Positions 23,791 to 35,604 of a stretch of 64,000 nucleotides of DNA are shown in pieces. Made by a program: the position numbers and the translations under genes. The stretch covers positions 96,356,964 through 96,420,963 of the forward strand of contig OY992539.1 of the NCBI GenBank assembly GCA_963921195.1, in the 5' to 3' direction. Source of the stretch: Pegoplata infirma (taxonomy: Eukaryota; Arthropoda; Insecta; Diptera; Anthomyiidae). Under the pieces are notes generated by a model. That model had not been told where the DNA came from and did not search any database. It worked only from the letters and a program-made list of their open reading frames with translations. The first letter of the stretch is position 1. Each line of letters opens with the position of its first letter.

Positions 23791-24989
23791 CCCAATTGGA
23801 AAATCGGTCACTGAGGAAGTTTACATAGTGATTCCTTGGGAAAATGTCTTCAGGTTCTGACAAATCATAGGTAATCCTTGATGACATATCCTAACATTGT
23901 CTGTACTGAATGTTTGCTTTAAGAGTGTGGACAATTCCTCTAAGACGTCGATAAGGAAATGTCTTCAGAATAGCAGAATAGTATCTAGGCAACTCTTCAA
24001 TTTCCAAGAAAAGATGGCAATATTATCGATTTATTTAAAATAAAATCAAAATCTAACAAGTAGTATTAAAGTAATAAATAGACAAACAATTTTCAAAATA
24101 AAGTTTGGAGCAAGTAGTTAGGTGTGGGACTAATAAACTGGAGGTTCAAATCAAGTTTAAAAACATCGTTTTGATTGCATTTAACACAAAAAAATTATAC
24201 CTTGAAGAAAAACTTAAAAAATTTTCTTGAAAATAGAATGACAGCAAACTATTTTTGTATAATTAAAAAATAGTCCACTAAAAATATGTTTAAAAACATT
24301 TTGAAATTGAGAATCAGTAAAACCGAAGTAAAATTTCTGTTATTTTGTAAAACTGAATAATAGAAATTTTAGTAAAAATATCCATTTTAGCAGTAAAATC
24401 TGCTGAAAGTTTGCTAAAACAAAACAAAATCGAAAAAACGAAAGATCGCTTAACCCTATTGTATACGTTCCTTTTTTGTGTTTGTAAAATTAATAGAAAA
24501 AATACTTTTACTTGTTGGGAGGTAAACTTTTTTTGTTGTTGTCATGGTATAATTTATTTTATTGTTAACTAATGATATTCATTAAGATCATTTGTAGGTA
24601 AATAATAGACATTTTAAGTGATTTGACTGTTTAAAACAAATTTGAGTGTAATAAAAAAAAGGATTTAAAAGATTTTAGATTAAAGTATGAGTTTGTGTTT
24701 ATGAAAATTTTTCTAAGGAAACAACTCTGCGAAGAAAAATATTGTAAACAGTGTTTATTATCTAATACATTTTTTAAATAATAATTAAATATAATTTAAT
24801 TAATAGTAAGAATGATAAACCTGACATGATGATTGCAGAATTCTAAGCTGCTATAGAAAACAAAATAAATTCGACTTGGTATATTCTATAGAATCCATGA
24901 ATACCCTCCACAATGCTTAAACTATTTTAAATACAAATAAAAACTATTTTTTTTAACGAAAATTTTTTTACAAAAATGCTGGACAAAGT
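23791..24989. other. Unassigned AT-rich sequence
   Basis: About 24190-24440 contains 'AAAAACTTAAAAAATTTTCT' and 'AAATCTGCTGAAAGTTTGC', similar to 55900-56090. A phrase near 24868-24925 ('GAATACCCTCCACAATG') recurs near 510-530 and, inverted, near 29465. No gene is visible. Confidence 0.3.
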
Positions 24990-25087
24990 TAAAAATAAGT
25001 TTTTAATTACGATTGTGATAAATTCAGACATGTGTTTTTCGTTTTTTTTTCGTGAAAATCGCATTTGAATTTCATTACAATTTATGG

Positions 25088-25208
25088 CCTAATTTTGTGA
25101 AACGCAACTCGCCGCTTTGTCAAAATTTCAATACAATTTATTGTTGTAACAAAAACAAATTACACAGAAATTTTGACAACGCGGCGCGTTGCGTTTTACA
25201 AAATTAGG
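25088..25208. mobile_element. Tiny MITE with 'CCTAATTTTGT' inverted ends
   Basis: Left CCTAATTTTGTGAAACGCAA and right TTGCGTTTTACAAAATTAGG are inverted with one change; the inner parts CTCGCCGC/GCGGCGCG also pair. It is absent from the related sequence near 53520, so it is an insertion. The target duplication is unclear. Confidence 0.55.
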
Positions 25209-26206
25209 GAGTAAGTAATTTGCCTGTATTTTCTTGTTTAAACATAGCGTATGAGTAACCTGACCAACCATCCCGCTTTTGGCGGGATTATCCCGCTTTT
25301 TGAAGTCTGATCCCGCCTTGATTTTTCATCCCGCTTTTTAAACAAAAGTCCCGCTTCATCCCGCTTTATCCCGCTTTTTGGGTTTTGGAATATCAAAGTA
25401 CAACTTATAAGCGGTTCTCACCCTTATAGAAAACTTTTGGGGAAATTTTCTACAAGAAAATTTTCTACCGATTTTTTCCTTTAAAGACTTTAAAGACTTT
25501 TTAAACAAGTTTTCTCACACAAACATTTTCTATAACCTCAAATAATTATACATAATTAAAACCACGAAATAATATTAAACAACGCGGTTTTTAGTAAAAA
25601 TATAATTAATCATTTAATTTTCACTTTAAATTTCGTATAAAATGTCTGAAAATATCACAAAACAATTAAATGACTCTCCAATCAGCTGTTTTTTGGTCTA
25701 GGAACTTTTATTTTTTACTTTACTTCAACTTACTCAAGCGTCAAGTCGAAGAAATTTTCTATGTAGAAAAGAAGAAACCAAGAAAATGAGAAAAACAAGC
25801 CACCATGTATTTTGTTGTTGTATCTGTCAAACATTTTCTTGTTTTCTTTAATTCTCCGATTCTATTCTTGTTTTCTATCAAGGGTGAGAACCGCTATAGT
25901 TTTTTTATTATACTCGTATTTTGAGTAAGATATTTTTGAGCATATTAACTATTTCTTATCGTGTAAAGAAAATGTTAAGAAAACTTTTTACTGAAAAAAA
26001 AAAATATTGACAAGAGAACCCTACCGGACCGATTTACATCAAAGATAAGATCCTTTTTAGTCAAATTTAATTTTTATATAAATTTTTTTAATTGTGACAC
26101 TTCCAATATTCCGAAAAAACTCAATAAAAAGTATTAAATTTTAATACATGTTTCCTTCACAAAATTTCTCGGATGTTAAGGAATTTTAACTACAGAAAAA
26201 CTCTTA

Positions 26207-27192
26207 TGGCCGTATTCAAAATGAAGTTCTAGACACTGTCTAGATACTGTTTAAGGAATTCTTATTCAAAACACATTTTCTTAAACTATGAACATACGCT
26301 GAACATCTCTTGCCTAACTGATGCCATATTGATTTTGTAAAATGTAAACAAAAAATTAAATGCCAAAGAGTTAAAGTTATTTTAAAACTCTCGCTTTATT
26401 AAAAACCATTTCCACAACTTGCTTTTATAATTAAAGTCATTTTTAGTAAAAAATTAAGATATTTTTTGTGGTATTTCATAATTTTTTTTGGTTTTTTCTT
26501 ATGTGATTTATAGAGTCCGACCGAAACCAGTTTTCGAGGCCGAACCGAAACCGAACCGAATATTCGGCCCAAAAATTAATATTCGGCCGAAACCGAACCG
26601 AAACCGAAACTTAAAAAAAAAAAATTAAAAATGGCATGAATAAAATTATTAAAAAGTTGTTAAAGATTAATATACAGCATATAATGCTTTTAAACCGTAG
26701 GAATTGTTGTATTTTTGAAAAAAAAATATGTTTTTTAAAAAACTTACAAAAAAATGTGTATTTCATTTGCAGATTAGGAGAAAATAATTTTTGAACTGAA
26801 ACAGTTTTACATTTATTGCATAAACTTCTAACATATACTTCAATTGAACTGAAACAAGTGTAATGAAATACGAAATCAAAAAATTCACCGACTTTTTTAC
26901 ATATTTTTTAAAATACCAAAAAGTTTCGGTTTCGGCCAACATTTTGCCGAATACCGAATAGAGGCCGAAACCCCATTATTCGGCCGAAACCGAGACCGAA
27001 ACCGAATATTCGGTCGGACTCTAGTGATTTACTAAAACAGGGATGGTCAACTTTTTGTTAAGCAGACTTAACTAAAATCATTTTGAATAGACTCTTGAAC
27101 AAACAGTGAACAAGCCTTAAAAACATTTTAGTTACGAACTCGATGTTCAGGGTGAACAAACCGTGTCTAAAACTTCATTTTGAATACGGCTG
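26207..27192. mobile_element. PIF/Harbinger-like MITE
   Basis: Inverted ends of about 30 bp (GGCCGTATTCAAAATGAAGT left; the same text inverted at the right) are flanked by the trinucleotide TTA on both sides (26204-26206, 27193-27195). The uninterrupted paralogs near 20153 and 62143 read 'CTCTTAGATTC' with a single TTA. A 3-bp TTA duplication with GGCCG-type ends is the usual signature of PIF/Harbinger. Without the inner hAT element it is about 465 bp and non-coding. Confidence 0.8.
26511..27023. mobile_element. Non-autonomous hAT element, 'CCGAAACCGAA' type
   Basis: Ends TAGAGTCCGACCGAA and TTCGGTCGGACTCTA are perfect inverted repeats, flanked by an exact 8-bp duplication GTGATTTA (26503-26510, 27024-27031). 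Subterminal CCGAAACCGAA and ATTCGGCCGAAA words are repeated several times at both ends and invert about the AT-rich centre. A degraded relative appears near 51725-51840. No coding sequence. Confidence 0.9.
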
Positions 27193-27216
27193 TTAGATTA
27201 TAAAATATTATTTATA

Positions 27217-28874
27217 CACTCAAAAAAAAAAGTTTGTAAAATGACATAATATCCCCGTGATTTTACGGGGCAGGTTTTGTAAAATATGTACTAGCAAGAA
27301 TCCCCGTAATGTTACGGGGATAATTTGTAAATTGATTTAACAAAAAAATTACGGGGAGAAAGTGTAAATTTACAATTTTTTTTTGTAAAATATTATTGAA
27401 GACTTACAAAAAAAGTTGTAAATTTACGAAAAAAAGTAGAAAATTAAAAAATAAAATTGTAGATTTACAAATTGTTTGGTTTAACTACAGTTTTTTATGG
27501 CAAAAAACTTGTATATTTACAGTAAAAAGTGGTAAATTTACAATTTTTATTGTAAATATACCATTTTTTCTTATTTTTTTGCCGTAAAAACAGTAGTTTA
27601 ACCAAATAATTTGTAAATTTACAATATTGTTTTTGTATTTTCTACTTCATTTTTGTAAAATTACAACTTTTTCTGTAAGTATACAATTTTGTTTTCTAAA
27701 CTTTCATATTTGTTTTGTAAATTTACAAAAAATTATTTACATATTGGTTTTGTAAATTTAAAGGTTTTTTCCATTGGTGCATCTTATTTTTCCTTCTTCG
27801 GCAGCTGGAGTAGCACTTTAACAACCTGAAATGATTTTTTTTTTTCACTTGAACACTTTTAACAAACTTTTTAGAGTATAACACTGCACTTTTTTATTTT
27901 TTTTTCGGAATTTCGTTATTCTTAAGTAGAACATATGAGAATTGCGAAGGAGGCTACACAAGAAATTTCTTATATTTTCAAGAAAAACTAGTCAAAAAAA
28001 TTTCCTTTTTTTTCGAATTTTTAATTATTTTAGCAAGTATTTTTAAAAAATTATAAAAAAAACTTCGGATATTGTAGATTGGACGTTTAAGTACCTTATA
28101 AAATAAGAAAAAACTTAATTTTTCATAATTGACAGCTTTTGATTGACATTTTAGTGCCAGATTTTAAAAAAAAGTACCAAAAAAATATGGTAAAATTACC
28201 AAAAAATGGTAAAAATACAAACAAAAAAACTAGAACAATAATATAGTAAAAACATATAAAAATTGTGGTATTTTTCTTAAAGCAAGTTACCAAAAAATTG
28301 TCTTGATATTCAATTTTTTTGATAAAGCTTACAACTAATTGAAAAATGTTTGTATCCGGAACTTAAAAAATTTTCAAAATTTTTTTATGAAATTTTTTAT
28401 TTATAAGAAATAATTTTTAACAAAATATGGACTTAGAAAATTTTTGCTTCTCCTATTGTTGCATAATTATTTTTCAATACAAATTTTTGTTTAATTACAT
28501 TTTTTTGTGTCAAAATACTGAAAACCTTGTAAACTAAAAAATCTTGAAAAAAAATTGTTTGTAATAAAACATTTTTTGGTAGAAAGACTAAATACTATCA
28601 AATAAAATGTTGTTGTACAATTACAATTTTCTTGTGTAAAACAACTAAACACCTTGTAATTTTTTTTTAATTTGTAAAATAATTATTTTTTTTGTTAATT
28701 TACCTAAAAAAATTGTTAAATAAATTTACCAACATATTATAGTAAAATTACAAAGCGCACGGTAGTTTTTGTTTTATTAAAAATACAAGAATTTTTGTAA
28801 ATAGACAAAAATATTAGTAAAATAGAATTACAAGACCTTTTGCTTGTAATTTTACAAACTTTTTTTTTTGAGTG
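27217..28874. mobile_element. TA-flanked 1.66-kb element, copy 2
   Basis: Near-identical to 1620-3285 along its whole length, differing by scattered substitutions and small indels. TA flanks both ends (27215-27216, 28875-28876). Its flanks rejoin to match the paralogous minisatellite repeat near 20165 and 62160, so this is a real insertion. The 63-codon frames inside (27396-27587, 28737-28928) are palindrome translations. Confidence 0.82.
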
Positions 28875-29770
28875 TATAGAAAAATAACCTTTTTCTGAAA
28901 AATGTTCAGATTTTAAAATCCTTTTCATATAAAAAAAGTTCTTTAATTCTCTGATCGTAGAAAAATTCTCAGATTCAAAATTTGTTTATAGAAAATGTCT
29001 CATTCTTAGAAATATTCTGATGCACTTTACTTCTGGAAAAATTCTGAAATAATTCTCATATTTTAAGGTAATTCTCAGATTCTAAGAACTTTTTTTTTAT
29101 ACAAAAATCCTCAGATGCTGAAACATTTTTCATAAAAGAAAAGTCTTAGATTCTAAAAAACTATCGGTTTCTAAAAAAATGTTCCTAAAAACAAAAATTC
29201 TGATACCATTTTCTTAAAATAAAGTCATCAATTTTAAAGTCCCGTGAAAAAATTGATTAGATTTTATCTGATCTGTAAAATCTAATTATATCAATTGAAT
29301 CTGATAAAATCTATTAGATACGAGATTCGTCTCCAATTTTCTCCGTAATTGCATCTGATCAAATGCATCTGATCAAATTTTCTAGTCAAACCTCTTATGC
29401 ATTTTTTTACATAAAAAAATTGCAATCCCTTAAAAGTATTTCCACAATTTTTTTGCATTTCGGAGGGTATTCGTGGATTCGGTCAAGTCGAGTTTAACTT
29501 ATTTAAAAAAAATCCCGCTTTTTAGATCAAAATCCCGCTTTTTCAACATTATGATCCCGCTTTTCAGTCAAAAGCAGTTGGTCAGGTTACGTATGAGTAA
29601 CATTTATGCAAATATTTAATACTCATCCGCAATGTTGAACCTAGAAAATACAAGCAAATTACAAAATTGTTTTGAAATTTAAAATTCAAATGCGAGTTTC
29701 TCGAAAAAAAAACGAACAACACATGTCTGATTTTTTTTTGTTGATAGACAAACATCTTAACTTTAAAAAA

Positions 29771-30756
29771 TAAAGAAAGAATTGGCCGGATTTTTGATAA
29801 ATTGACATTTTTAAAAAATGGGAAATTTTAGAAAGGGTTCTGAAAATTTTCCAAAAAACGTAATTTCGAGCTTAAGTTTGGACGAAGGTCCCCACATGTC
29901 CAATAGAGGCGCCTTCATCCCCTAAAGTAGTACACCTTTTGAATACAAAGGCTTTAAAGCGCTAATAAATACCTAAAAAAACATGCTTGAAGTAGTCGTT
30001 TTCTCTTCTACTTTCCGTTTTATAACTATTTGCATGGGAAAAATTTTAATTTTTTTCCGATCCTGGTCCAGTTTTTCGGGAATAGGTTGGTCATCTAAGG
30101 TCTGATTTTTTTAACCTAAATTTTTAATTAGCTAGATAAATTTTTGATATTTTAAAACCATAACGAATGCAATATCTTATTTTGTTAATAAGTTAACACT
30201 ATTTTAAACTTAAAAAAATCCAAAAAAAAAAAAAATGATTTTAAAAATAAGCAAAAAGTGAGGAGTACTTCTATTTGGAGCAGGGATGATAAAGTCAGTA
30301 CAATTGTACTTTTTTTAGTACAATTCGGTGGCCAAAAGTACGGCAGTACTCATCTGACTGATTTAGTACTTTTTCAAAAATTTTGTGATTCTCTTTCTTT
30401 TATACATATTAAAAAAGTTTATTCCAATCACAAATTTTATTTCGACACTTTTCAAGTCAGTACAATCTTGAAAATGTCATTTATCATCCCCCTTAAGAAG
30501 TTGAGTAAGGGGGTAGGCATTTTCTGAAAATATAGTAAAATTGTATGAGAACATTTTTGTAGAAGAATTCATCCCCGCCCTCCCCCTCTTTCGGGGTGTT
30601 TTTAAGATTTGTTAGAATAGAGCCAAAAAATAACATTACGAGGGGGAGTTGGAAGGTTAATATGTTTCACAATAATTTTTCCCATAATATTTTCTACAAA
30701 ATTTTTGAACATCCCTCAAATTAAGATGTAAAAAAAATATAGTTTTATATACCGAT
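29771..30756. other. Unassigned sequence with a possible hAT-like remnant
   Basis: About 29870-29930 resembles 16040-16110 in inverse orientation. Near 30283-30492, 'CAGGGATGATAAAGTCAGTA' and 'ATTTATCATCCC' look like inverted ends around repeated 'AGTACTTTTT' and 'TCAGTACAAT' words, but I found no 8-bp duplication. No gene is supported. Confidence 0.3.
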
Positions 30757-31899
30757 ATGCTGCAAGAACAGGCAAAAGCTGGGAAACTCTCTTTTAAAAT
30801 AAAATTCCTATTCCATACCGTTTCTTCCTCCTTATTTCCACCCCCATTTCACTATGAACGCGATGACATAGCAATATATACTCCTACTACATCCGAAATA
30901 AAAGATGCAATTCTTACCCTCAAACAACATAATTCTCTAGGATCCGACAACATAAATCCAGAGCTATTAAAAGCTGACCCTCATACTAGCGCTCTTCTAA
31001 TCCAAAAAAATATTCAGAATCTATTGGACCATAATGTGCTTTGCAACGAGCTTAAAGAAGGATTAATTATCAATTTACCTAAGAAAGGAAATCTTACAGA
31101 ATGTAAGAATTGGAGAGGGATAACTCTTTTAAGCATGATCAATAAGGTAATTGCTAGTATCATTAATAAAAGGTTATCGGATGTATTGTACAAGGATCTA
31201 AGATGCGAACAGGCTGGATTTCGAGTTCAAAAATCATGTGTGGACCATGTTAATAGTCTACTCATTATAATCGAGCAGTCAGTGGAGATCTCCTCTTTAT
31301 TTAGTTTTCATCGATTTCGAAAAAGCTTTTGACACACTCGTACATTCTGCAATCTGGCAAGCTCTTGCATGTAAAGGCGTTACTAAGAAGATTATCGAAA
31401 TAATCCAAGAGATGTACAGTAATGCTAGTTGTCGAATATTGCTCGAGAACTCTTTAAGCGACAAAGTAGATGTTATGGCCGGAGTACGACAGGGGTGCAT
31501 TCTATCGCCACTGCTATTTAACTTAGTTTTAGACTTAGTTATGACAAATGCAACAAGAAACAAAAGAGGCATAACCTGGGGATTAACTGGTCGCTTAACT
31601 GATCTTGACTACGCAGACGATATATGTCTCATTACACACAGACATTCTGATATGGTAGATAATTTAAAATTAGTTGAGGTTGAAGCTGCAAAAGCTGGTC
31701 TAAGAATAAATATTACTAAAACCAAGGTTATGACAATTAACTCTTCATGTAGTGCACCATTTTCTTTTAATAATATAAATCTTCAGGATGTGAATGAATT
31801 TTGCTACTTGGGTAGTATCGTAACGATTACTGGCGGATCTTCTGAAGACGTTTTAAATCGTATTCTTAAAGCTACACAAGCGTTTGGTCAGCTAAGCAC
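30757..31899 (+). pseudogene. LINE reverse transcriptase, 5' portion of a split, frameshifted copy
   Basis: The frame from 30757 shows the finger and palm regions (NSLGSDNINPELLK, NLPKKG, CKNWRGITLLS, EQAGFR). Near 31300 a one-base shift moves the frame, which continues LVFIDFEKAFDTL, VRQGCILSPLLF, LDYADDICL and FCYLGSIV, covering RT motifs with the FIDFE and YADD catalytic aspartates. It stops at the hAT insertion at 31900 and resumes at 41146. The family is that of the LINE at 59311-61746 (CKNWRGITLL, FVDFERAFDT, DYADDL), RTE-like by general pattern but not firmly placed. It is 5'-truncated (no endonuclease) and dead. Confidence 0.75.
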
Positions 31900-32539
31900 C
31901 AGACATGTGCACGGATGGTGTTAAAATGCGTTTAGAGACATTCTAAAAAATTTAGAATGTGGACAATATTCTATTCTTATCGTTCAACACGAATGAGTTT
32001 TTCATTCTATGCTCACAGTGCAAGAGAAATCTACACACACTAGTGTAACGACATTCGTAACACGAATGAACCAATTAGGGAGTACATAGACAGCCAATGA
32101 TTTGAAAATACTGTACTCTGAAGCGTGTAAATAGAATGATTTTTATAAAAAAAAAAAAATATTGTTTGGCTATTTGGGGGAATTCTTTTATAAAAAAAAT
32201 ATATGTATGTATGCAAGTGCGAATTAAAATAAACATTTTGTTATGTAGCATAAATGAAGAGGTAAATAAAAAATAAGTATGGGGAAAATTAATTTATAAA
32301 TAAGAGTGGATAAAAAAAAATTTAATACATAAAAATAAATATTAGGGTGGATTGAAAAATTATTTTTCTATTTCAAAAAATAATGTTCATTGTGGGAAAA
32401 AAATGTTTTGCTTTATGGCAGAAAATGTTAGTACCTATAATGATGAAATATGTAGTGTGTGACCAAATACATTTTTTTTTACAAAATTTTCAACTGTTCT
32501 GCTAATACCGAAAGTTTGTCTATTTTTTTGTATGTGCAT

Positions 32540-33309
32540 TAGGGTGAAGCAAATTATGCTTTTTTCGAATTTCGAAAACGTCGGTGAAAAAAAATTGTTT
32601 AATTTTTTTTTTAAATATTTAGGCTAATAAAATATTATGCACCCTCAACTGTAAACTAGCGTAGAGAGATTTTCGTTATATAAGAACAAATGAGTGCAAT
32701 TATTCTTCTTTGCAGACTGTGATTTTCTATTTGATTTTGATCACTACGCTACGTAGGGGGACAGTTACGGGTAGCTAACCCAGCCTTTAGTTTATTTTCG
32801 GACATTACTGAAATGTGTTTTTATGGTAAAAATTTTTTTTTTCTGTAAAGAAATTTAAAAAATGTTCTTTAAAAACAACTTATTTTCTTAAAATTAATTT
32901 CAAATTGCATTAAAGGCCAAATTAAACAAAACGACAAATAAAAATAAACATCTTCTCAAAACTGAGTCAACATGACGTTATATTTTCAGCAAAAAACGAA
33001 TTAAAAATATTTTTTGCAAAACAAGAAATAATAAAATAATTTTTTGCAAAACAAGAAAAAAAAATTTAGAGACAAAAACAAATTTTTACAGACAAAAAAA
33101 AAATACCATAAAAACACTTTTTAAGTAATGTCCGAATATTAAATAATTTAAGAAAAAAAATATATTTTTTTACTTTGTTCGGAACTCTCCGATTTTGAAG
33201 CCAAGGCCATTGTCTCACAGGATCAATATTTTAATGTGTTAATGTCAACCCTAAAAGGCAACTTTACCGACCCGACGTTTTCGAAATAGATTTAATTAGC
33301 TCCACCCTA
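32540..33309. mobile_element. TA-flanked MITE with GGGTGRAGC ends
   Basis: Reading inwards, the left end gives TTAGGGTGAAGCAAATTATG then TTTCGAAAACGTCGG; the right end, inverted, gives TTAGGGTGGAGCTAATTAAA then TTTCGAAAACGTCGG. The outermost TA on both sides (32540-32541, 33308-33309) suggests a mariner-type duplication. A similar GGGTGGA end occurs at 32344 and 22454. Non-coding. Confidence 0.7.
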
Positions 33310-33446
33310 ATGTAAAAAACTTTAAAGCGGTACTTATTGTTGTTGGGAATACTTTTAGTTAAAAAAAAAAAAACACAATGTTTATGATTTGTTTCAACGA
33401 CACAATAAGATTGTGCGTGTGCGTGTACGAGCAAGTGTAAAAAGAC

Positions 33447-35171
33447 CAGTGTTGCCAGTTTAGGGGTTTTCCCCCCAGATTTAGGGGTTTTTTTCTCATT
33501 TGGGGGTTTTTTTAGGGGTTTTTTAAACAGAATTTAGGGGGTATTTAAAAAAAAAAATTTTTCATTGCAATATCTTACAAATATTGCTGTAAAGTTTTTT
33601 TTTCAAAAATGAAAATATATAATATAAAATATTCACAACAAACTGTAAGAATTTCGTTCTGGTATCAAAAATGATTTTAAAAAGTACTTTTTTACCTCCA
33701 AAGACTTGTTTTTTGATAATTTTTTCAAGAACTAAGAAATCCAAAACAGCAATACTTAAATTAGTTGTAAATTTTGTATAGAACAAATAAAGATGATGAT
33801 GCAGGGATGGAAAAGTTTGATATCCTAAAGTAAAATCATGAAACTCAAAAATATCAAATGTGGTCCAATGCAAAAAAATCTTATTGAAAAACAACCTTTA
33901 TTATTTTTTTGATAAAAAAATTATTAAGAAAAAATTTTGTACATTGAAAAGTACTTTTTAAAATAAGTTTTGATATCAAAAGGAAATGTCTATATCTATA
34001 TCGCATTCTTGTGATGATATGCTATAGTTTTCTGGTACGATCTAGTGTGTGTGTCCTTCTCCGTGAAATCAATCATGAATTTTTTGTCCCCTTTCATATT
34101 GATGAAATTTGGTTTAGTTGTTAAACTAAGTGAAAAACTGACAAATACAATAAATTTTAGCCCTGTAATTCAACAGGGGCCGAAATTACGATTGGTCACA
34201 GTTTAGCCCAGAATCTTAAAATCGCGACACTCTTACACCTTAAAAATTCAATTCAATTGAATTAGTAAACTTGATGCAGATTTTTATGCTGTAATGGATA
34301 TTTTTTCTAAATTCTCTGTCATTTAGTTCTAGAAAATACCACAAATAAGCGGATTATTTAGCTAATTTTACAGAAATATTTAGATATCCTGTTTTCATGA
34401 AAAGTTTTTAACACCTTAACTAAAAAATTAACACTTTGAAAAAAAAAACTTAGAAAATTTTGTTGAATAAATTACAATTGCTTTTTTATAAGTTAAAAAA
34501 ATATGCTCAAAATCTTTTATAAGTCTTTTACACGTATAAAATAATTTTTAGATGTTAATCTAAAAACAGAAGAATGCTTTGCTAAAACCAGCAAATTTTT
34601 CTGCTAAAATCAGCCAATTTTCCAGCTGAAATCAGCTGATTTTTTTGCTGTCTTAGCAGATTTTCTCATATAGCTCAAAATGGGTGTACTATTTTCAGCA
34701 GATTTTTCTGCTAATTGGACAAAGGTTTTATTTTGAGTGCACAATTTGTGTAACAACTAAACCAAATTTAGTCAAAAATTGGAAAGGAGTCGAGAACATT
34801 TTTTAGCTATTTTTGAATGATTTGACAAAGAATGACCCATATAAGTCGTCAATAATATATTTTGTTTGGTGTTTTTCGGTAATTTATATAATTTTTTATA
34901 TAAATTGACCTTCTGAATTTATTAAATATCTATATTTTTTAAGTTAAAATTTTTTAGGGGTTTTATTTTCAAAATCGCTCAAATCTAGGGGTTTTTTGAC
35001 ATTTTGTAAGGCTGACCAAAAAAAAATATTTTGCTTTAATTTGATATAACTAGCAAAAATTAAATTATTTCAATTTTAAAAAGTTTAGGGGTTTTTTTTT
35101 GAAAATTGCCCTAATCTGGGGGTTTTTGAAACTTTTTTAGGGGGAAGATAAAAAAGTACCTGGCAACACTG
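33447..35171. mobile_element. Non-autonomous hAT element, TAGGGGTTTT type
   Basis: Ends CAGTGTTGCCAG and CTGGCAACACTG are perfect 12-bp inverted repeats flanked by an exact 8-bp duplication AAAAAGAC (33439-33446, 35172-35179). Both subterminal regions have four to five copies of TAGGGGTTTT or TGGGGGTTTT in the same orientation. The interior contains a partly inverted segment (about 34115-34140 against 34755-34775, 'AAATTTGGTTTAGTTGTT') and a 'TTTTAGCAGAT' repeat at 34560-34730. The 110-codon minus-strand frame is not convincing as a transposase. Confidence 0.88.
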
Positions 35172-35242
35172 AAAAAGACAAACAAAAAACTAACAGCATT
35201 ATTTTGCATATTTTTCTTATACATACATACATACATCCTAAT

Positions 35243-35604
35243 GGAGACGAAGCAGCGAGTGTTGCAGGGATTCTTGAAGCGCAATATAGCTTATTCTATT
35301 GAAACTAGCCTTAGCCTCTCAGAATTCAGTGACCGACCATCCGTGGTGAAGAGCCACAACCTGCAGGAGGTGTCTCTGCTATTTAACAGAAGATGGCGGA
35401 TCTAGAGCGGACACTCAATAAAAACCTGTAATTCCGGGTGTAATTCGTACCGTGCCCATGGAATGAATGGCACTACATTAACGTGTCTGTGAACGGTGAC
35501 CTCCATTTCTTGGCGAAATTTGGTTGTAATTAGCTGGCTGGTAGCAAAGGGCTCTGCTATCTAGCTTCATTTATTTTAATCCCTACATTTTTATACTTAC
35601 AGAT
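35243..35604 (+). promoter_or_regulatory. 5' leader of the LOA-type element
   Basis: In elements of this kind the promoter lies downstream of the start site, inside the transcribed leader. The leader here is far less AT-rich than the flanks and contains several short upstream ATGs but no long frame. No TATA box is seen. The promoter role is inferred from the family. Confidence 0.4.

Larger units (their letters stand above)
26090..29250. repeat. Interrupted copy of the minisatellite-filled repeat
   Basis: Segments 26090-26203, 27196-27214 and 28877-29250 line up in order with 20040-20450 and 62040-62460: 'CCAATATTCCGAAAAAA', 'ACAGAAAAACTCTTA', 'GATTATAAAATATT', then 'AAATAACC' and 'TTCTCAGATTCTAAGAAC'. 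The gaps are exactly the Harbinger-like element and the TA element, so this copy shows the original targets of both. Confidence 0.7.
25256..29589. mobile_element. Non-autonomous hAT element, CCCGCTTTTT type, with nested insertions
   Basis: Ends TAACCTGACCAACC and GGTTGGTCAGGTTA-like text (GTTGGTCAGGTTA) are inverted and flanked by an exact 8-bp duplication CGTATGAG (25248-25255, 29590-29597). The left subterminal region has about seven copies of CCCGCTTTT and the right has three, all in the same orientation. The empty site exists at 53553. Most of its 4.3 kb is later insertions: a minisatellite-filled repeat, a Harbinger-like MITE, a further hAT element and a TA element. Confidence 0.88.
24990..29770. 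repeat. Palindromic MITE split by the hAT element at 25256-29589
   Basis: The left part (about 24990-25255, with a small insertion) and right part (29598-29770) together match the uninterrupted palindrome at 53465-53715: 'CAGACATGTGTTTTTCG', 'TTTCTTGTTTAAACATAGCG' and 'CGTATGAGTAACATTTATGC'. The uninterrupted copy reads straight through 'ATAGCGTATGAGTAA', which is the empty site for the large insertion. Confidence 0.65.

Noticed and set aside
30283..30500. A further hAT element with CAGGGATGATAAA ends
   Set aside because: The inverted ends are short and I could not find an 8-bp target duplication.
33447..33550. TAGGGGTTTT copies as an internal telomere tract
   Set aside because: The copies are few, imperfectly spaced and occur at both ends of an element with hAT boundaries; fly telomeres are not made of such repeats.
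33562..33894. 110-codon minus-strand frame inside a hAT element as a transposase remnant
   Set aside because: No hAT dimerisation or catalytic motif is visible, and the sequence is mostly Phe, Leu and Lys from AT-rich DNA.
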